Origin: Acanthococcus lagerstroemiae
Taxonomy: Eukaryota > Arthropoda > Insecta > Hemiptera > Eriococcidae
Direction of reading: 5' to 3'
NCBI GenBank assembly: GCA_031841125.1
Contig: CM063106.1
Span: 67,692,101 to 67,756,100 of the forward strand
Length of the DNA: 64,000 nt
Shown here one piece after another: positions 45,137 to 57,648 of this stretch (within the stretch, counting starts at the first letter, position 1; every line of letters starts with the position of its first letter). Under the pieces are notes generated by a model. The model was not told the origin of the DNA. It saw nothing but the letters and a program-made list of their open reading frames with translations, and ran no database searches. Both the position numbers and the translations under genes were made by a program.

Positions 45137-46355
45137 CAGTTGTACCAAGTTTCATTCCTGCCGGAATTTTGTCTCAGGTGAGTGGCTAATTCTACTGGAC
45201 TAAGGCGTGGCGCATTTAGCCCCACGCGTGCCATCATTCCCACAGCCTGTGGTTCATCGGTTCTTGGCGTTCACAGAGCTGACCGGAATTTTGAAACTGA
45301 TGAACTCACTAAAATGATTTTCTGTCGCCTGGCAATACGGCACTACATCGAATTTAAGGTTCTACCCAGTGATACTGAAACAGATGGTCACGCTTCAGCA
45401 CACAAAAAAGTCAAAAGTAAGATTTAGGCTAAAACAGCGTCTTTTTTCAGCCAATCATAGTGCAGGATACAAAATACACGAAATAACAACATGCTACATG
45501 AGGTACTTTCGCGACTTCGAAGTTCGAGGAGCTGAACACATGTCTAAGGGGGGCTTCTTTTCTTCCACCGAAATGAGACAGTACTCGAGTCAGCACATCA
45601 TTCGATAACAATCACAATGCCGTCAGAATTCTTTCAAATGTGAGACAGATCTCTACCCGCTACTTTGTATACCGCCTCGTATTCCATACACCAATTTCAG
45701 ACTATACGTATACAGCCGACTACAACAAATAAAGACCCGTTGGCGAATTTTGGAACCATGTAACCGAGGCGCCACAGAACGCTCAGTGGCGGCTGCTTTT
45801 AATGTTTACTACAAATCGCTGTCCGCTTCTTACGCTGGGTAAACACATACGTACTATACACACTAAACGTTTAATTAAGCGTCGATGTCGTCAAATTTCG
45901 GTTCTGTTGTTTGCTCTCGTAATAAATTTTTCGACGGCGGGGGCGTGTATTTTATTGCGAACGTTGCAACGAAGACGCAAAATCCGCTCGTCAACGTTAA
46001 ACAGCGAAGATGTTAGGACATTGTTCGCAGAAACCAAATCCATCTCGAAGGGTGTCGGGTACATATCAGAGGGATTCGTAGCTAAAGCACTTGAAAAGTT
46101 CGAAATGAGAGTCATCTCTGAGAATGAACCAGAACCAATATCACAATCAGGGCAGTGCCCATGAAGGGAGGGGGCATGGGGTCAGCTCACCCACCCGGCG
46201 TAACTTGAAAAACAAAAAGTTCGGTTTTGATAAATTTACAGTGACAGTTGATAAACTGATGATTCAACTGAACATCAAAAACAGTATTTCGAAATCCTTC
46301 CTTCATCTATCGTACAGAGACTTAAAAATCACAGAAGATATAACTGACCTTTAGA
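45137..46355. other. No gene recognised
   Basis: Short open frames at 45182-45608, 45802-46164 and 46124-46354 show no family resemblance. The last runs up to the R1-like fragment and may be degraded linker, but I cannot show it. Confidence 0.35.
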
Positions 46356-46800
46356 GCGAGTGCTGAAAAAGCACATTGACCGCTACCTGGAGGACGAAAA
46401 CCTCCTGGTTCCGCGGCAATACGGCTTCAGGGCTCACCGATCAACAGAGGATGCGGAAGTGGCGGCCGTCGCAACCATCCAAGAATACCAATCCAGACAT
46501 GCGATGACAGCCGTCCTGTCGCTGGACATACGTGTTGCGTTCGAGAACGTCTGTTGGACCACCACTACGCTCCCGTTACCGGACATGCGCTTCCCGCACT
46601 TTGTGGTAGCCATGCTCGGTAGCTACTTCAGCAATCGACAAGTAATAAATAATGGGGACGTGTCGTGGACGTTTCAGAGAGGCTGTCCTCAAGGATCCGT
46701 ACTGGTACCAGTCCTCTGGAACTTCAGCTACAACTCCACGCTTGCACCGATCAGCCACGGTATCTCGGTGAGGAGGTCTGCAGAAAATCAGAATGATTCC
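46356..46800 (+). pseudogene. R1-like reverse transcriptase fragment
   Basis: Open frame with LKKHIDRYLEDENLLVPRQY, GFRAHRSTEDAEVAAVATIQ, AVLSLDIRVAFENVCW (first catalytic Asp block, with VAFENV for the usual AFDNV), PHFVVAMLGSYFSNRQV, then RGCPQGSVLVPVLWNFSYNS. It stops before any YADD/FADD box; from about 46790 the sequence is unrelated. The codons are GC-richer than their surroundings. About 150 residues of RT remain. Confidence 0.75.
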
Positions 46801-46876
46801 AGAGGGGTCCGTGACGTCTTAAAGGTTGAGAAGCTTTGGTCTGATGTACACTGGTTCATCATAAATCGTGGGAATA

Positions 46877-47935
46877 TGTGATGTGGAATAAGAAAACCGA
46901 CCTTACAAAATTTTGGGAAACATGCGTTTAAAGAATTTCTCGCTACCTTCCTGCCTTATTTGTGTCTGAAGGGGCCGGAGTGGGACATACATGTTGTATT
47001 TTACATCGTTCGAATCGTAATTCCCTCTGCTGGGGCACCGCCACTGCTGCCAACTTCAAGATAAATCTTGAGATCTCAGAGTTTTGAGGTAAAAAATCTC
47101 AAGGGTTTTCAAGAATTTACATAAAACTGAGTAAATATGCATTGCTTCTTCAAATTTTTCCCTTCCAAAATTTGTAAATGGAAAATTTATCGTCTTATGG
47201 AAGTAATAAGCACTCAGATTTTACACAGCAATAGAAATGTAAAATACATCTGTGACCTGTTACAAGAAAACGGTCCTTAGGGGCTTCGAAATGTTCTAAG
47301 AGAAGGGCTCTTAGCGGCATCAAAATCCTCAAAATTTTTGATGCCACCAAGAGTCTTTTTTTTTAGAACTATTCGATGCCACTAAGTTTATAGCATTCAA
47401 GAACAAACGTGAAAAAAAAGAAGAAAAAAAAAAGAAAAAGGGAAATCTTTAGGATTGTCGACATAACTGAGGGTGGGGGAGGTAAAACTACGAATGTAAT
47501 GGGTCAGTAAACATTTTACTGTTGAACAACGTGGAAAAGGCGAAAATTTGTCTCAAGATTTGTTGGGAAATCTCAAGATTTCTTACGAAGAATCTTGGGA
47601 TTTTTCTACAGGCTTGATTGGCAGCACTGAGCACCGTGATAGTCTCCTCGTCATCATTATCATCTCATTTTGCAAAGACGTGGTTGACTCTATCTTTTAC
47701 CGGTGGAATAAGAAAACCGACCTTAGCCACAAAACAAAATTTCGCGTAAATGTATAGGTTGATTTTCTTATTCGAGTTCAGATTTGAGAAACTCCGACTC
47801 CAGCGCTATCTAGAATCACTTTTACGAAGTAGTACTGTTCTTATACGAAAGAGTAATGCAGTTCCCACAAATTTATGTCATAAACCCAAGTTTGAATTTT
47901 TTGACGTAAGGTCGGTTTTCTTATTCCACATCACA
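46877..47935. mobile_element. TA-flanked element with TIR TGTGATGTGGAATAAG, 1,059 bp
   Basis: The left end TGTGATGTGGAATAAGAAAA continues CCGACCTTA and is matched exactly by the inverted right end ending ATTCCACATCACA, with TA on both sides (46875-46876 and 47936-47937). A third TIR copy without the TGTGA start lies at 47703-47726, so a smaller inverted-repeat unit (about 47704-47930) sits at the right end. No coding capacity. It directly follows the R1-like fragment. Confidence 0.75.
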
Positions 47936-47937
47936 TA

Positions 47938-48788
47938 TATTAAAATCACCAAAAAAAAGAAAAAATTTTTATGACGATAGCACCAATTAATAGCAGAGGG
48001 AGCAATTTTGAAAGGGAAAATTCGAAATATACAAAAATTTAACAGTTTTTGCCCAGCCCTCCGCATTTGAGAACATATGGATCATTTTTGTGTCACTCGA
48101 TGGCATTTGAATGAGCAGTTAAAAGAGAAGCTTTCAACGTTTTGTACTGCTGATTGTTTTTTTATTGGTGTTAAAACGGAAATACCTTTTGAAGTGTGCT
48201 GTGAACACTAGATTCTCGACTGAAGAAAAATTTTTGGAAAATTTCTAACTTTCATTGCAATACCATGTACTTTTATCTCTCGAGAAGGGAAGTGGAATAG
48301 TCCTCAAAACTAGCCAAGAGTCTTAAAATTTTCAAAGCTTATGTAAGGATATTTTAGACTCTTCCAGACTTGCTGAAGATTCTCCAAGAGCTATTTTCCA
48401 AACGTGTTCTTATGACTAACTAAAACAGTTTAAAACTCATTTAAGACTCTTTATAACTCTTATGTATATGTTTACTCAAAATGTAATCAAGACTCTTTAG
48501 GCTTCTTAAGGATTTTCTTTTTCCCGGTTATGAAAACTCAATTTTCTGATGTATAGATCTGCCGTCTACAAGGCCGGGATTTACCTGATTTTCCAATTGT
48601 GAGCTACTTTTTTCGCCCCCAAAAATATACAACCTCTTCCGGATTTTGTACCAGCAGTTGAATATCTCCTCGCTAGTTAGTGGCTCCTTGTCTCCCTGTA
48701 GCAGAAAACGTAACTGTCTCTCTGTACTGCTGGTTGAATGGCTTACCAATTAGCGGGGGATTTACCGTATGCGCAGACTGTGCACTTG
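47938..48788. other. No gene recognised; decayed GACTCTT-rich repeat
   Basis: Between about 48290 and 48510 there are many GACTCTT and CTTAAGA-like words like those at 41.5-42.3 kb. The rest has no bounded feature. Confidence 0.35.
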
Positions 48789-48796
48789 CACAGGGC

Positions 48797-48945
48797 CAGA
48801 GGCGTCGCTGGATTTCCCCCCTTTTTTTTGGGGGGGGGGGGGTAATTTTTACAGTAGTGTTGGCCTACATTCATCGGTGTTGGGGGATTTTGGGGGGAGG
48901 GGTGTAGTATGTTGTATCAAAGTGTCTAACAGTCATTTAAGTAAT
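48797..48945. repeat. Repeat A, copy 2 (element left end)
   Basis: Pairs with 14700-14850. A 13-base G run is at 48830-48842. Confidence 0.75.
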
Positions 48946-49051
48946 TTGTTTTCAGTCATGGTCACTTAAAAATTTAAGAATCAGCAAATTATAACTTGAA
49001 AGAGAAAACAAAGAATTTAGAATTGGAAAATTCTATTACGACTATAATGAC

Positions 49052-49652
49052 CAGGGCTGCAATTTTTAAGTGAATGCATATTTTTATCTATGGCGTATAG
49101 GTATAAGTTTTAAAAGATCTTCACGGATCACAGAATTCTGAGTCAAATGAGCATCCCTTCATCCTGCATATTTCTCATATTTTGGCATTTACCGCATATT
49201 TTGGACCCATTCTGCTTATTTTTCAATTTTTTTCCACAAAAATGTATTTTTTTAGTTCTGAGAACGATATCCGACTCAAAAAAAAAAAATTGAGTAGACT
49301 TAATGGTTAATGAATCAGTAGAAAAGCTTTTAGAAAAATATGTTCTTTCGCACGTGAGGTAACCTTTCTCTTGCCTGTAACATCACATCAAGAAAATAGG
49401 TGCATTATCTCCTGGGTGCATCTCCTATTAAAATAAGATTGGACTCTTAAGGAGATACTTTGTCGGATCATTTTAAAATATGATACAAATTGTCTCAGTG
49501 TATCCAATTTAATTTTTCCTTAGAAATGATATACCCATATTGTATCATATTTATGTATATTTTACAATGTTGGCGCATATTTTCGGCATCTTATTTAAAC
49601 TGAATTCAGTGCATAAAATATGCGCATATTTCGCTATTTTATTGCAACCCTG
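49052..49652. mobile_element. hAT-type MITE, 601 bp, nested
   Basis: Starts CAGGGCTGCAATTTTTAAG and ends TTTATTGCAACCCTG. Flanks are ATAATGAC (49044-49051) and ATACTGAC (49653-49660), 7 of 8 bases equal. The interior is rich in GCATATTT words like the 2477-2926 element. It lies within the 48797-50841 element and is younger than it. Confidence 0.8.
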
Positions 49653-49978
49653 ATACTGACGATAAATCGAAATATCAGCTTATAAGAGCCTTCGCATGTA
49701 TGACATGCTCATGTGAGTCGTGTAAGACGTGATCACCATGCGCGTATTAAGGTAGGTGAGCTCAATAAGGCCCCAATTGAAGGTCTTGGCTCTCCAGACT
49801 TTTATGCAAGTGATTTCATGTTTTTCCTTTTTTGTGTTCTAGTCGTCGACTGAAATATTTAAAAATTGGTTAGCTTAAAATTTTTCTATACTGCTCCCAT
49901 GTTCCTCAAATCTTCTCATAAAAATACCCCTTTTTCAAAACTTGATAAAGCCAGTGCACCAAAGAAGGCTGGGCTTAT

Positions 49979-50353
49979 AACCTAATAAGACCCAACCTAA
50001 TACCTAATAAGCCTGACCTGAAATTCGGTAAGTATAAAGTTCAGCATGGTTCAAAAATAAAAATTTATGAGTAAGTTATAACTAAAATGATAATCAATTG
50101 ATCTTACCAGGCTGGGCCGTATTAAGTTACATAACACTATTTTTCGCGAGTATCGCATACTTCGGTTCCTAATTGCTCAAATTTCACTTTTCTGGCGTCG
50201 ATCGTTAACCAACTACCACTACAACAACTACCCAATGTTTGATTTCTACAATAAATTCCATTTGACTAACATAATACATACTCGTAAATCCTTCTAGTTT
50301 CACAAAAAACCTAATCGAGCACTTTTTACGTTATTGGAAAATCATCAACCGGC
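49979..50353. repeat. Repeat B, copy 2
   Basis: Pairs with 15421-15783 over about 360 bp with small indels. It is internal to the 48797-50841 element. A further CCTTATTAGGC word at about 50500-50510 lies outside the paired part. Confidence 0.7.
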
Positions 50354-50849
50354 ATATCTCGCACCAGTGGACTAATACCTCGATAAAAATAGTTGGACAG
50401 TGTTGCCATATCATGAAGGAACAACTTTGCTGTACATTTTAATGCAGTCTAAAGCATACCAGTCAAGATCGGTACATTGGGCCTTATATTGGAGATCCGG
50501 GCCTTATTAGGCTCTACCTTATGCAATAAAATTGTTTTTTTCCACCATGAAAATGTAGTATTATAGACGAAGAAGTATATTTAGCTTTAGTTTATTATTT
50601 TAGCGCATTCATAGCAAATAGGGGGGGGGGGAGGTCATTTATTTTCAGATTTCGTGTTTGTTAGACGCCCTGATGTGTATGTGTATTGCGAGTTAAGTGT
50701 ATGGATGGCACTAATTCGTTTACAAATTTTTTGTAACTACAAGCATAAATTTATATAATATTATTGGCTTTTGAATTGGCGAGGGGGGGGGGTAATTTTG
50801 ATCATTTCTCATTTCTACCCCCCCTCTCAGCTAAGCCCATGCACAGGGC

Positions 50850-52625
50850 GGCAAACCCGCTAATGCACCGAACTTTTCTGTCATCTTGTCTGTGAGTGGC
50901 GATACTGAGGTGTTACTTATAAAAAACCCAATGTCCAAAATAAGTCGCAAAAACGCAGCTTTTTAGAACCAAAATTCTTCTATCAGACGGATTTTATGGT
51001 ATCGACCCTTAAAAGTGACACAAAAGTCATTTATGAACGAAGCGAGAATAATTCTCCCATTTTTCCCGATAATTTCTATGAACACTATTAATTTTTGACG
51101 ATCAAGAGAGGGGGATGAGGGGGTTTTCCCCAAATCCCCACCCTTTAACGTATACCTAGTTTCATGAGTGATGATGTTTTCTTTAGTCAGATACTCTCCT
51201 ATCTCCTGGAATAAATCTTCATCAAAAATGTTTTTCCTTCAGATAATGATTGTATATTAGGATGTTACAGGTTAAATTATAACTTACGATTCCAACTGTA
51301 TGCATAACAAAGAGCACGGACTTGAATAAAAACATTTCCAGTAACTTCTATTAGTTACTTCCGGTGTAAGAATGTACTACACGTACATACTTGCGCATTG
51401 TTTTATTTTCTGAGAGTTATGAACTGCGACGACAAAAATTAAATTACTCGAGCTTTTTTACTTTAATCCTCTTATTTACACCCACGATGGGATGTGAAAG
51501 GGAAGGCGTGCATCTGCATACCGAATAGGACAAATATAGGCGTACATTTTGAATCGTTCTTCGAATAAGATACGGAGGCTGGCGCATCGTGATTTCAAAT
51601 TATTCTATTCAAAAGTCAGTCAAGGTGTCGGTTATTACACGTCGCACTTGCTGGAACCAATTAAATAGAGTTTTCTGTTCGTGCTTTCATTGAAACAGTC
51701 ACTTCGTTTTGTGGTTTTCCAGTTGGACCGTTTAGAAAATGCGTACCTATGCTGTACAGTTTCCGGCCACGTGGAGATGAATTTCTTTTGAAATTTGTCA
51801 TGAATATATTCGGGTACAAATTAAGTCACGCTGCATTGTCTCGAAACCGAATGAAATTTCTTCTATTTATCACGAGCAGGTACTGTATTTTGAATAGGAT
51901 AAGTGAAAAACTTGACTGCGAACTGAGCCAACATGAAAGGAGGGTCATTTATTTCGATGATTGCTATAGATTTTGCGAATCACATCCGGATTTCAAATCC
52001 CAGAGTTGTAATTTCACTTTTAAAAGGAGACTAAAAGGACTCGATATGGAGAATCAAAGTGTCAAAATAAGGGTCATTTAGATTTGTTCAAACATCAATC
52101 AAATTTTGTATTTAGGGTGCGAAACCCATATACTTCGCAATGGAAGATTAAAACTAAGTGTTTTTTGCTTTTGAATTCAAAGTTTTTTTTATACACATCG
52201 CCGGGGAACCAACGTCGAATGGAATACAAATCCATGAAGAGTTTGAATTTCCTTTACATAGGTACCTTGGAAGGATCGAAATTGAAAATTTTTCCTTTTG
52301 CCCCTGAGTAAGTCGAAAAACATGTACTATGTGTATTTTGCTTCATCCTTTGAGAAGAATAAATTGATATCTCAACTTTACATTATGTCTTCACGAAAGC
52401 GGTTGAAACTTTTTATGTAAATTGAAATCTACAAGAAAAAGAAAAAAATTCAATTAAAGAAAAAAAAATCTAAGGGATGGTTGGTTGAATGACAAAAAAT
52501 CGGAATAATCGAAATTTCAAAATTTAAGAAGTAGAAAAAAGTAACAATGTGTTTTTATAGTTTCTGATTTAGAAAATGCATTTCAAATTTTTAACCAGCC
52601 TCCTTCTAAGGCGTAAAAAATCTAA
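50850..52625. other. No gene recognised
   Basis: Unique-looking DNA. Two abutting open frames at 51749-52081 and 52084-52311 are charged and match no known family. They are the better candidates here for a decayed gene, but nothing supports function. Confidence 0.35.
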
Positions 52626-52633
52626 AAAAATGC

Positions 52634-53059
52634 CAGGCCCGTAGCCAGTCATCTGCAATATAGGGGGTGCTGGCTGTTTACCAGGGGGGTTGAAGATACA
52701 TATACTATATTATGCGAAGATTTCTACGAGGCAGTGGTGTAACCAAGGAGGGAGCGAGGGGTGAATTACCCCCCAAGGCACCTGAAATTAAATTAAAAAT
52801 ATGCAAAAATGAGCAATTTTTCGCCTTTAAAACATGTTTCTTCGAAATCCCATTCCCAATCCAAGAGTCCCAAATTAGTTAACCAAATTTTTGATCTAAA
52901 TTATAAAATGTTTCTGTGATATTAATTCTCTTCATCCCTTCTTTCTTTCTCGTTTTGCGTAATGATAATTTTTTAATGATGGTATCTTCGCCTAGGGGGG
53001 CTCAAGATACCTTTAGAGGAGGCTCAGCCCCAGCTTGCTCCCCCATGGATACGGAGCTG
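52634..53059. mobile_element. hAT-type MITE, 426 bp, near-perfect TSD
   Basis: Starts CAGGCCCGTAGCCAG and ends CATGGATACGGAGCTG. Flanks are AAAAATGC (52626-52633) and GAAAATGC (53060-53067), 7 of 8 equal. A word CAGTGGTGTAACCA at about 52734 looks like another element's end inside it, with no partner found. Confidence 0.7.
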
Positions 53060-53067
53060 GAAAATGC

Positions 53068-54235
53068 TATGCTTCTTGTGTGAAATCTAAATTTTGAAAA
53101 CGCAAATCCGGGTCATAATTGACTAAAATAATCCCATTTTTGATAGGTCTTCAGTTTTTTTAGTCAATTAAAATTTATCCACTTCAAGTTGCATTCTACG
53201 ACAGGAATTTCGATTTTTCTCGAACCATTTTCTGTAATTCTACTTCACACAAACTTAAAACTAGATTCGTGGAAATGACTCACGTAAAAATTGGAAGATC
53301 GTTACTTTCACCATGAAATTTGAATTGTGAGAGTTCAGTTTGGGACCTGATAAGAAATTTGATTCAATATTCGAAACTAGCAGAAGAAAAACTATTTCAA
53401 TAGCTTTCTAAATTTTTTTGGCCAGGTCGATTTCGTCTATCGAAATTTCTCTTGCAAACTAATGTTCGGCAGAAAGAGGGAGAAAATTCAGATTTTCTCA
53501 AAATATTTGTGCTTTACTTCACGCAAACTGTCAGTAATAATAATTTGCTTTGATACTTTGTTTGATTTTTCAAATCGAGTCAACATCGTTCAATCAAAGA
53601 ATACAAATTTTGGTTTTGATAGCAAATCGGAGCTGGATCAGAAATCTTACGGAAACATTCGCAGTCCGCGACCCAAGGAATCTTTGTTCATTGCGTTCTT
53701 ATATATTTAAAATAATCTCCACGTTTATGGACCAAAACTGGGGATTTTTCAATTTCTCACCTGGTGCAATTACAAAATTTCTAAATAAGGACCTCCCCCC
53801 CCCCCTAAGAAAATTGAAACACAAAAAACATCCTATAAGTACTGGTAAGTTTTTAAAAAACTGTATTTAAAAAAATGGACTTTCGCTGGTGCTGTTATGG
53901 ACCTTTTCCTAGCTCTCCTTTTGTGGGAAGACATATTACCTGACACTTCGAGATACTAGAAGATCCTTTCTGGTCCTATGTTGATCCGACAACGCGTTGA
54001 TTGAGTTGGAAAACTGAAAAGCCAGGAAATAAGCGAAACTCTGATGCTAATATTGCTACTAACACCAGAATCAGAGAGAATGTAATGGAGTGCTGCTCAA
54101 GGTCACGTTAGTCGAGGTTGCAGCCAAATGCTTGATTTCCAGGAAACCCACAGACATGTGCAGTTCTCATAGATAGGTTTTTTTTAAACTGAAATTTAAG
54201 CTCAGTTCACTCAATATTGTAGTAATGTTACTAGT
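53068..54235. other. No gene recognised
   Basis: AT-rich DNA with a C-run near 53797-53808. Overlapping short frames at 53462-53870 are unsupported. Confidence 0.4.
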
Positions 54236-54800
54236 ATCCCATTGCCTAGTGGCAGGAAGATCTCACGGAGAGCTGAACTTCCACCTGACCCAAGTCCTGA
54301 GCGGCCACGGGTGCTTCGGCACGTACCTCCACTGAATGACGATAGCGCCGAGCCCCGTGTGCACGCACTGTGATCGAGGGGCGGAGGACACACCTTGCCA
54401 CACCCTGTTCGAGTGTGAGGCCTGGGAGCAGGAGAGGTGGGGGACGGCAACAGCGATCGATTCTGACGGCGGAGGAAACACCACGAGCGACAACGACGAC
54501 GGCGTGATCAGCCGTCTCGCGCCGGACACTTTGGTTCCGGAAATGATGACGAGTCGAAGCGGATGGAACCGGATGTCGGCCTTTGTCTCGGCCATCGAGA
54601 AGAGGAAGATGCAGACGCAGTGGTCGAGGCAGAGGGCCGACGGACCAAGCTCGGCCCACACCATCGAACAGGACAACTTTGTACCATCCTTGAAGAGCTG
54701 CTGCAGCTGCTGCGGACCCCCGGCTGGGCTTCCCCGCCGTCAACACCTTCCTGCGTCGCCACACGTACCAAGACGAGGAGGTGAGGGATGAGCGAAGAGG
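54236..54800 (+). pseudogene. R1-clade LINE ORF2 C-terminus
   Basis: Frame one reads RSHGELNFHLTQVLSGHGCF then GTYLH and a stop at 54336. A one-base shift continues with PVCTHCDRGAEDTPCHTLFE and CEAWEQERW. The HLTQ.LSGHG.F..YL motif followed by a C-x2-C-x8-C/H zinc block is the hallmark of R1-clade ORF2 ends. It is distinctly GC-rich against the surrounding AT-rich DNA. GC-rich open frames on the opposite strand (up to 186 codons) are shadows. The element is 5'-truncated. Confidence 0.8.
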
Positions 54801-54963
54801 AAGCACGTCCGGCTGTGGGGGACCTGAATTCCAGGCAAGTGCCCGGGGAGCGCGAACCTCGGTCAGTAGGGAAACCCATGGTGGCTCTGGCAGGACGCGC
54901 GCACCGGAAGCGGCATGGTGAAATAGGGGCTCGGGTCGACCTCAAAGCGTTCCTCCAGCCACT

Positions 54964-55018
54964 CATGCAATACTCGAAAGGGTACTTACCGGGTTGGGGG
55001 TGCGGTGGCATCCCTTTG
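54964..55018 (+). repeat. ~95-bp dispersed repeat, partial copy 2
   Basis: CAATACTCGAAAGGGTACTT and GGGTGCGGTGGCATCCC match the left half of the copies at 57302 and 58026. It lies about 160 bp after the R1-like C-terminus on the same strand, so it could belong to that LINE's 3' end. Confidence 0.5.
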
Positions 55019-57301
55019 CTTACTATACTCACCTCAGTTGTGACTGCATTTTTTCTCCGGTTTGAAGGAAAATGATCGTACAGCGTATTTATCTGGCCGC
55101 ATACTATTTCGTGTAAACAACCTTCTTTCTTACAACTTCCTCAATTGCATCTAAAATGGGAGACGATATGATATTACTGCCTTCCGCCCCGACTCTGGTG
55201 CTACTGTCTGTAACAGTTCAGTTGGTACTTATTGAAAAATTGGGAAACTGGAAAATTCTGAGACTCTGTCAATAAAAAATTGAAAAGAGTTTTTTTGCTC
55301 GTCAGCTGTAGTAAAGATTTTCTGCGTCTATAGCTCCCCTGGCCCCAGAACATGTTCTTCGTGCCGGCCCTACCTACTGAACTAGAGCTTGGTCTCTATA
55401 AAAATGAACCGAGGGCACATTGTACTACTGTACCATGTACCTGTATAGAGTTTGGTGCACTTCTTGCTTCCATTACATTGTACTGCATCCACTGATAGTC
55501 TGCTCCTTTTTTATCTCTCTTCTTTCATCCAGAATTTACGTGATTCCAAACGTACATAACGGTTTTTTAAAGGCAAAAAAAAGGCGATCGCTGATTTACA
55601 ATCGTTTACGATTTGAGAAGGTATACAAGTTGTACAATCTAAAAAACTGTTCTCCATTTAACACGGTGTCATAAACTTTCCCATTTCTTTTCAGCTATTC
55701 AGTTAGTGCATCAGCTGACCGTTTCACAGAGTTCATCTGGCGGCAGTAAAAAAGCGCTGAAAGGAAGCCGCTAATGGCCGGTTAAAAAAGACATCACAAT
55801 TTCGGGAGTTAATTTCGCTTATAATTTACGACGGTGTTGACATAAAGCTGACCCAAATTCTTTTCATATATGAGCTGTAAATGGTTTTTGTTACTCTTTT
55901 TTTCGCCTTTTTTTTTGTTTTTCCTTTTCTTCCTAGCTCCGATAAAGGTTCTTACATAAAAACACGTCTTCGCTTGTAAAAATGTCTTTCGGGAATATCG
56001 AACAGAAGCAACGACGGTAATAAAATCAAAGAGAGAAACGGTGGAAAAAAAAAGAGACTGTTATAAAATGCGTTTTTACCCACGCCACGTACCGAACTGT
56101 TTTATTGTGTCTCGTTCAGAATTTCGGTACACGAAATCATCCGTTGTAAAAGTCTTTCGTCCGGGGAGAAAATATACGGCACCCGAAAAAAATCTCAATT
56201 TCGGATTTACAGCCTATTGTAAAACAGACACAAAATTGAAGAAATGAAGACCTCATCCTTTTGTGATCGATAATAGAAGTTGCTGTACACTGGTTGACTT
56301 TAAGTAGCTGGTAGGTTAGAAAAAATTTCAAAAATTTAAAATCATTTAATTAGGGTAGACTGAAAGGGTATAACGGGTATACGAATGCAGACGATGATGA
56401 TGTTTTATTGCACAGTGCGGTACCATTGTACAGTTGAAATCAAGATTAAAGGGTGAAGGCGTATAACTAAATATATGGAACATCAATATAAAGGGTTGAA
56501 CGGTTTGATCTTTTTTGCCTATCCATAGAGTTCAGCAGAGAGTCACTGTATTCTGGAAAATGGTTTCGTTTCTGGTTAGCGCAAGGTCGAATTCGGTTTT
56601 CTTACCCCTTTCAGGTGATCACCTCTTTGTGCCCTCATGGTACAGATACCGCCGAGTCGAATCCGGGAAAATACGAAAATTAGATGAGTGGACTTATTTA
56701 AAGAAAACCCGTGTAGTCATTTTCGGAATTTCAGCATTGTCGACCGAAACCGTTGTAAATACTACGGGTAGGCATAAAACCTGCAGATACGCTATCTGTC
56801 GACCAAGTCGAAATTTCAAAACTCGTTTTGGTTGCTTTTTAAATGCCCACAATCATACTTGCGAACAAAACGAGTAAAATTTCAAAAATGTTTGCCCTTT
56901 GCTTATCACAGCATTTATCGCCTTAGGCTATAGCCTTGCTCAGTCTTGTGGTCAGGGACATACCAAAGCGACGTCTTTTGGGGGTAGTGGGAGAGGGAAA
57001 AACTTAATGTTGCAAACTGAAAACTAAAACTTTTCCAAATAACTTAGAAACCGATTTCGCAAACTGACGAAAATGTTTAAAATTGACAAGCGGAAAAAAA
57101 ATCAACGCTCGATTTTGACAACTGCCAATCTTATCTCTTTGCCAGGTGAGGGTCAATTTTACTGAAATTGCCTACTAAACTCTTCTTGTAGTAAATTCGG
57201 CTGTGAATTTGTGGTTCGCGAAACCGGACTCAATCTTCTCGATCATTCTGCAAGGTCGAAAAAAATACAATCAACATTAAAAACTATTTGTGCCCACTGA
57301 T
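55019..57301. other. No gene recognised; one MITE end at 56956
   Basis: Mostly unique AT-rich DNA. CAGGGACATACCAAAGCGACG at 56956 resembles the left terminus of the CAGGGACGTACC family, but no right end follows. Open frames at 55420-55674 and 56515-56877 are unsupported. Confidence 0.4.
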
Positions 57302-57393
57302 ACGATACTCGAAAGGGTAGTTTCTGGGGCCGGGAGTGCGGTATCTTAGGGGCCACTTTGGCATGCATGCATCGCCATACGTCCCACTACACA
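57302..57393 (+). repeat. ~95-bp dispersed repeat, copy 3
   Basis: CGATACTCGAAAGGGTAG then a GC-rich middle, GGCCACTTTGGCATGCATGC, and TACGTCCCACTAC. About 80% like 58026-58128 by eye. No coding frame is conserved between copies. Confidence 0.65.
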
Positions 57394-57648
57394 CCAATCT
57401 GTGTATTAGAAACCTGTCCATTTCCTTAAAATATGCTTGGAAGGCTTATCAATCTAAAACCTGAAATGAGTAGATCTGAATATTTTACAGGGTTAAGGTC
57501 TGAGACGAGAATAACCTGAAAAATGACATTTCAGACTCAGAAATAAACTCTAGTTGTAACATATTTAACGCTAACGTGTGTAAATTTTAATATTTCACAT
57601 TTTAGCCCCCCGTAGGACAGTATGAAGGGTATTAGAACCAACCCTGCC

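Larger units (their letters stand above)
48797..50841. mobile_element. hAT-type element, 2,045 bp, perfect 8-bp TSD
   Basis: Left end CAGAGGCGTCGCTGG; the right end, read inverted, is CATGGGCTTAGCTGAG, matching at about 10 of 14 positions. CACAGGGC flanks both sides (48789-48796 and 50842-50849). C/T/G runs lie just inside each end. It includes repeat A at its left end, repeat B in the middle and a younger hAT MITE at 49052-49652. No transposase was recognised, so it is non-autonomous. The related copy at 14700 shows that it is a family. Confidence 0.75.

Noticed and set aside
51749..52311. Two abutting open frames, 110 and 75 codons
   Set aside because: Adjacent but unrecognisable; AT-rich DNA gives such frames by chance.
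54246..55032. Minus-strand frames of 186, 174 and 137 codons
   Set aside because: They are shadows of the GC-rich R1-like C-terminus on the plus strand and carry no known motif.
56956..56976. Another CAGGGACGTACC-family insertion
   Set aside because: Only one mutated terminus is visible; without the right end or TSD it is noted only inside the gap entry.
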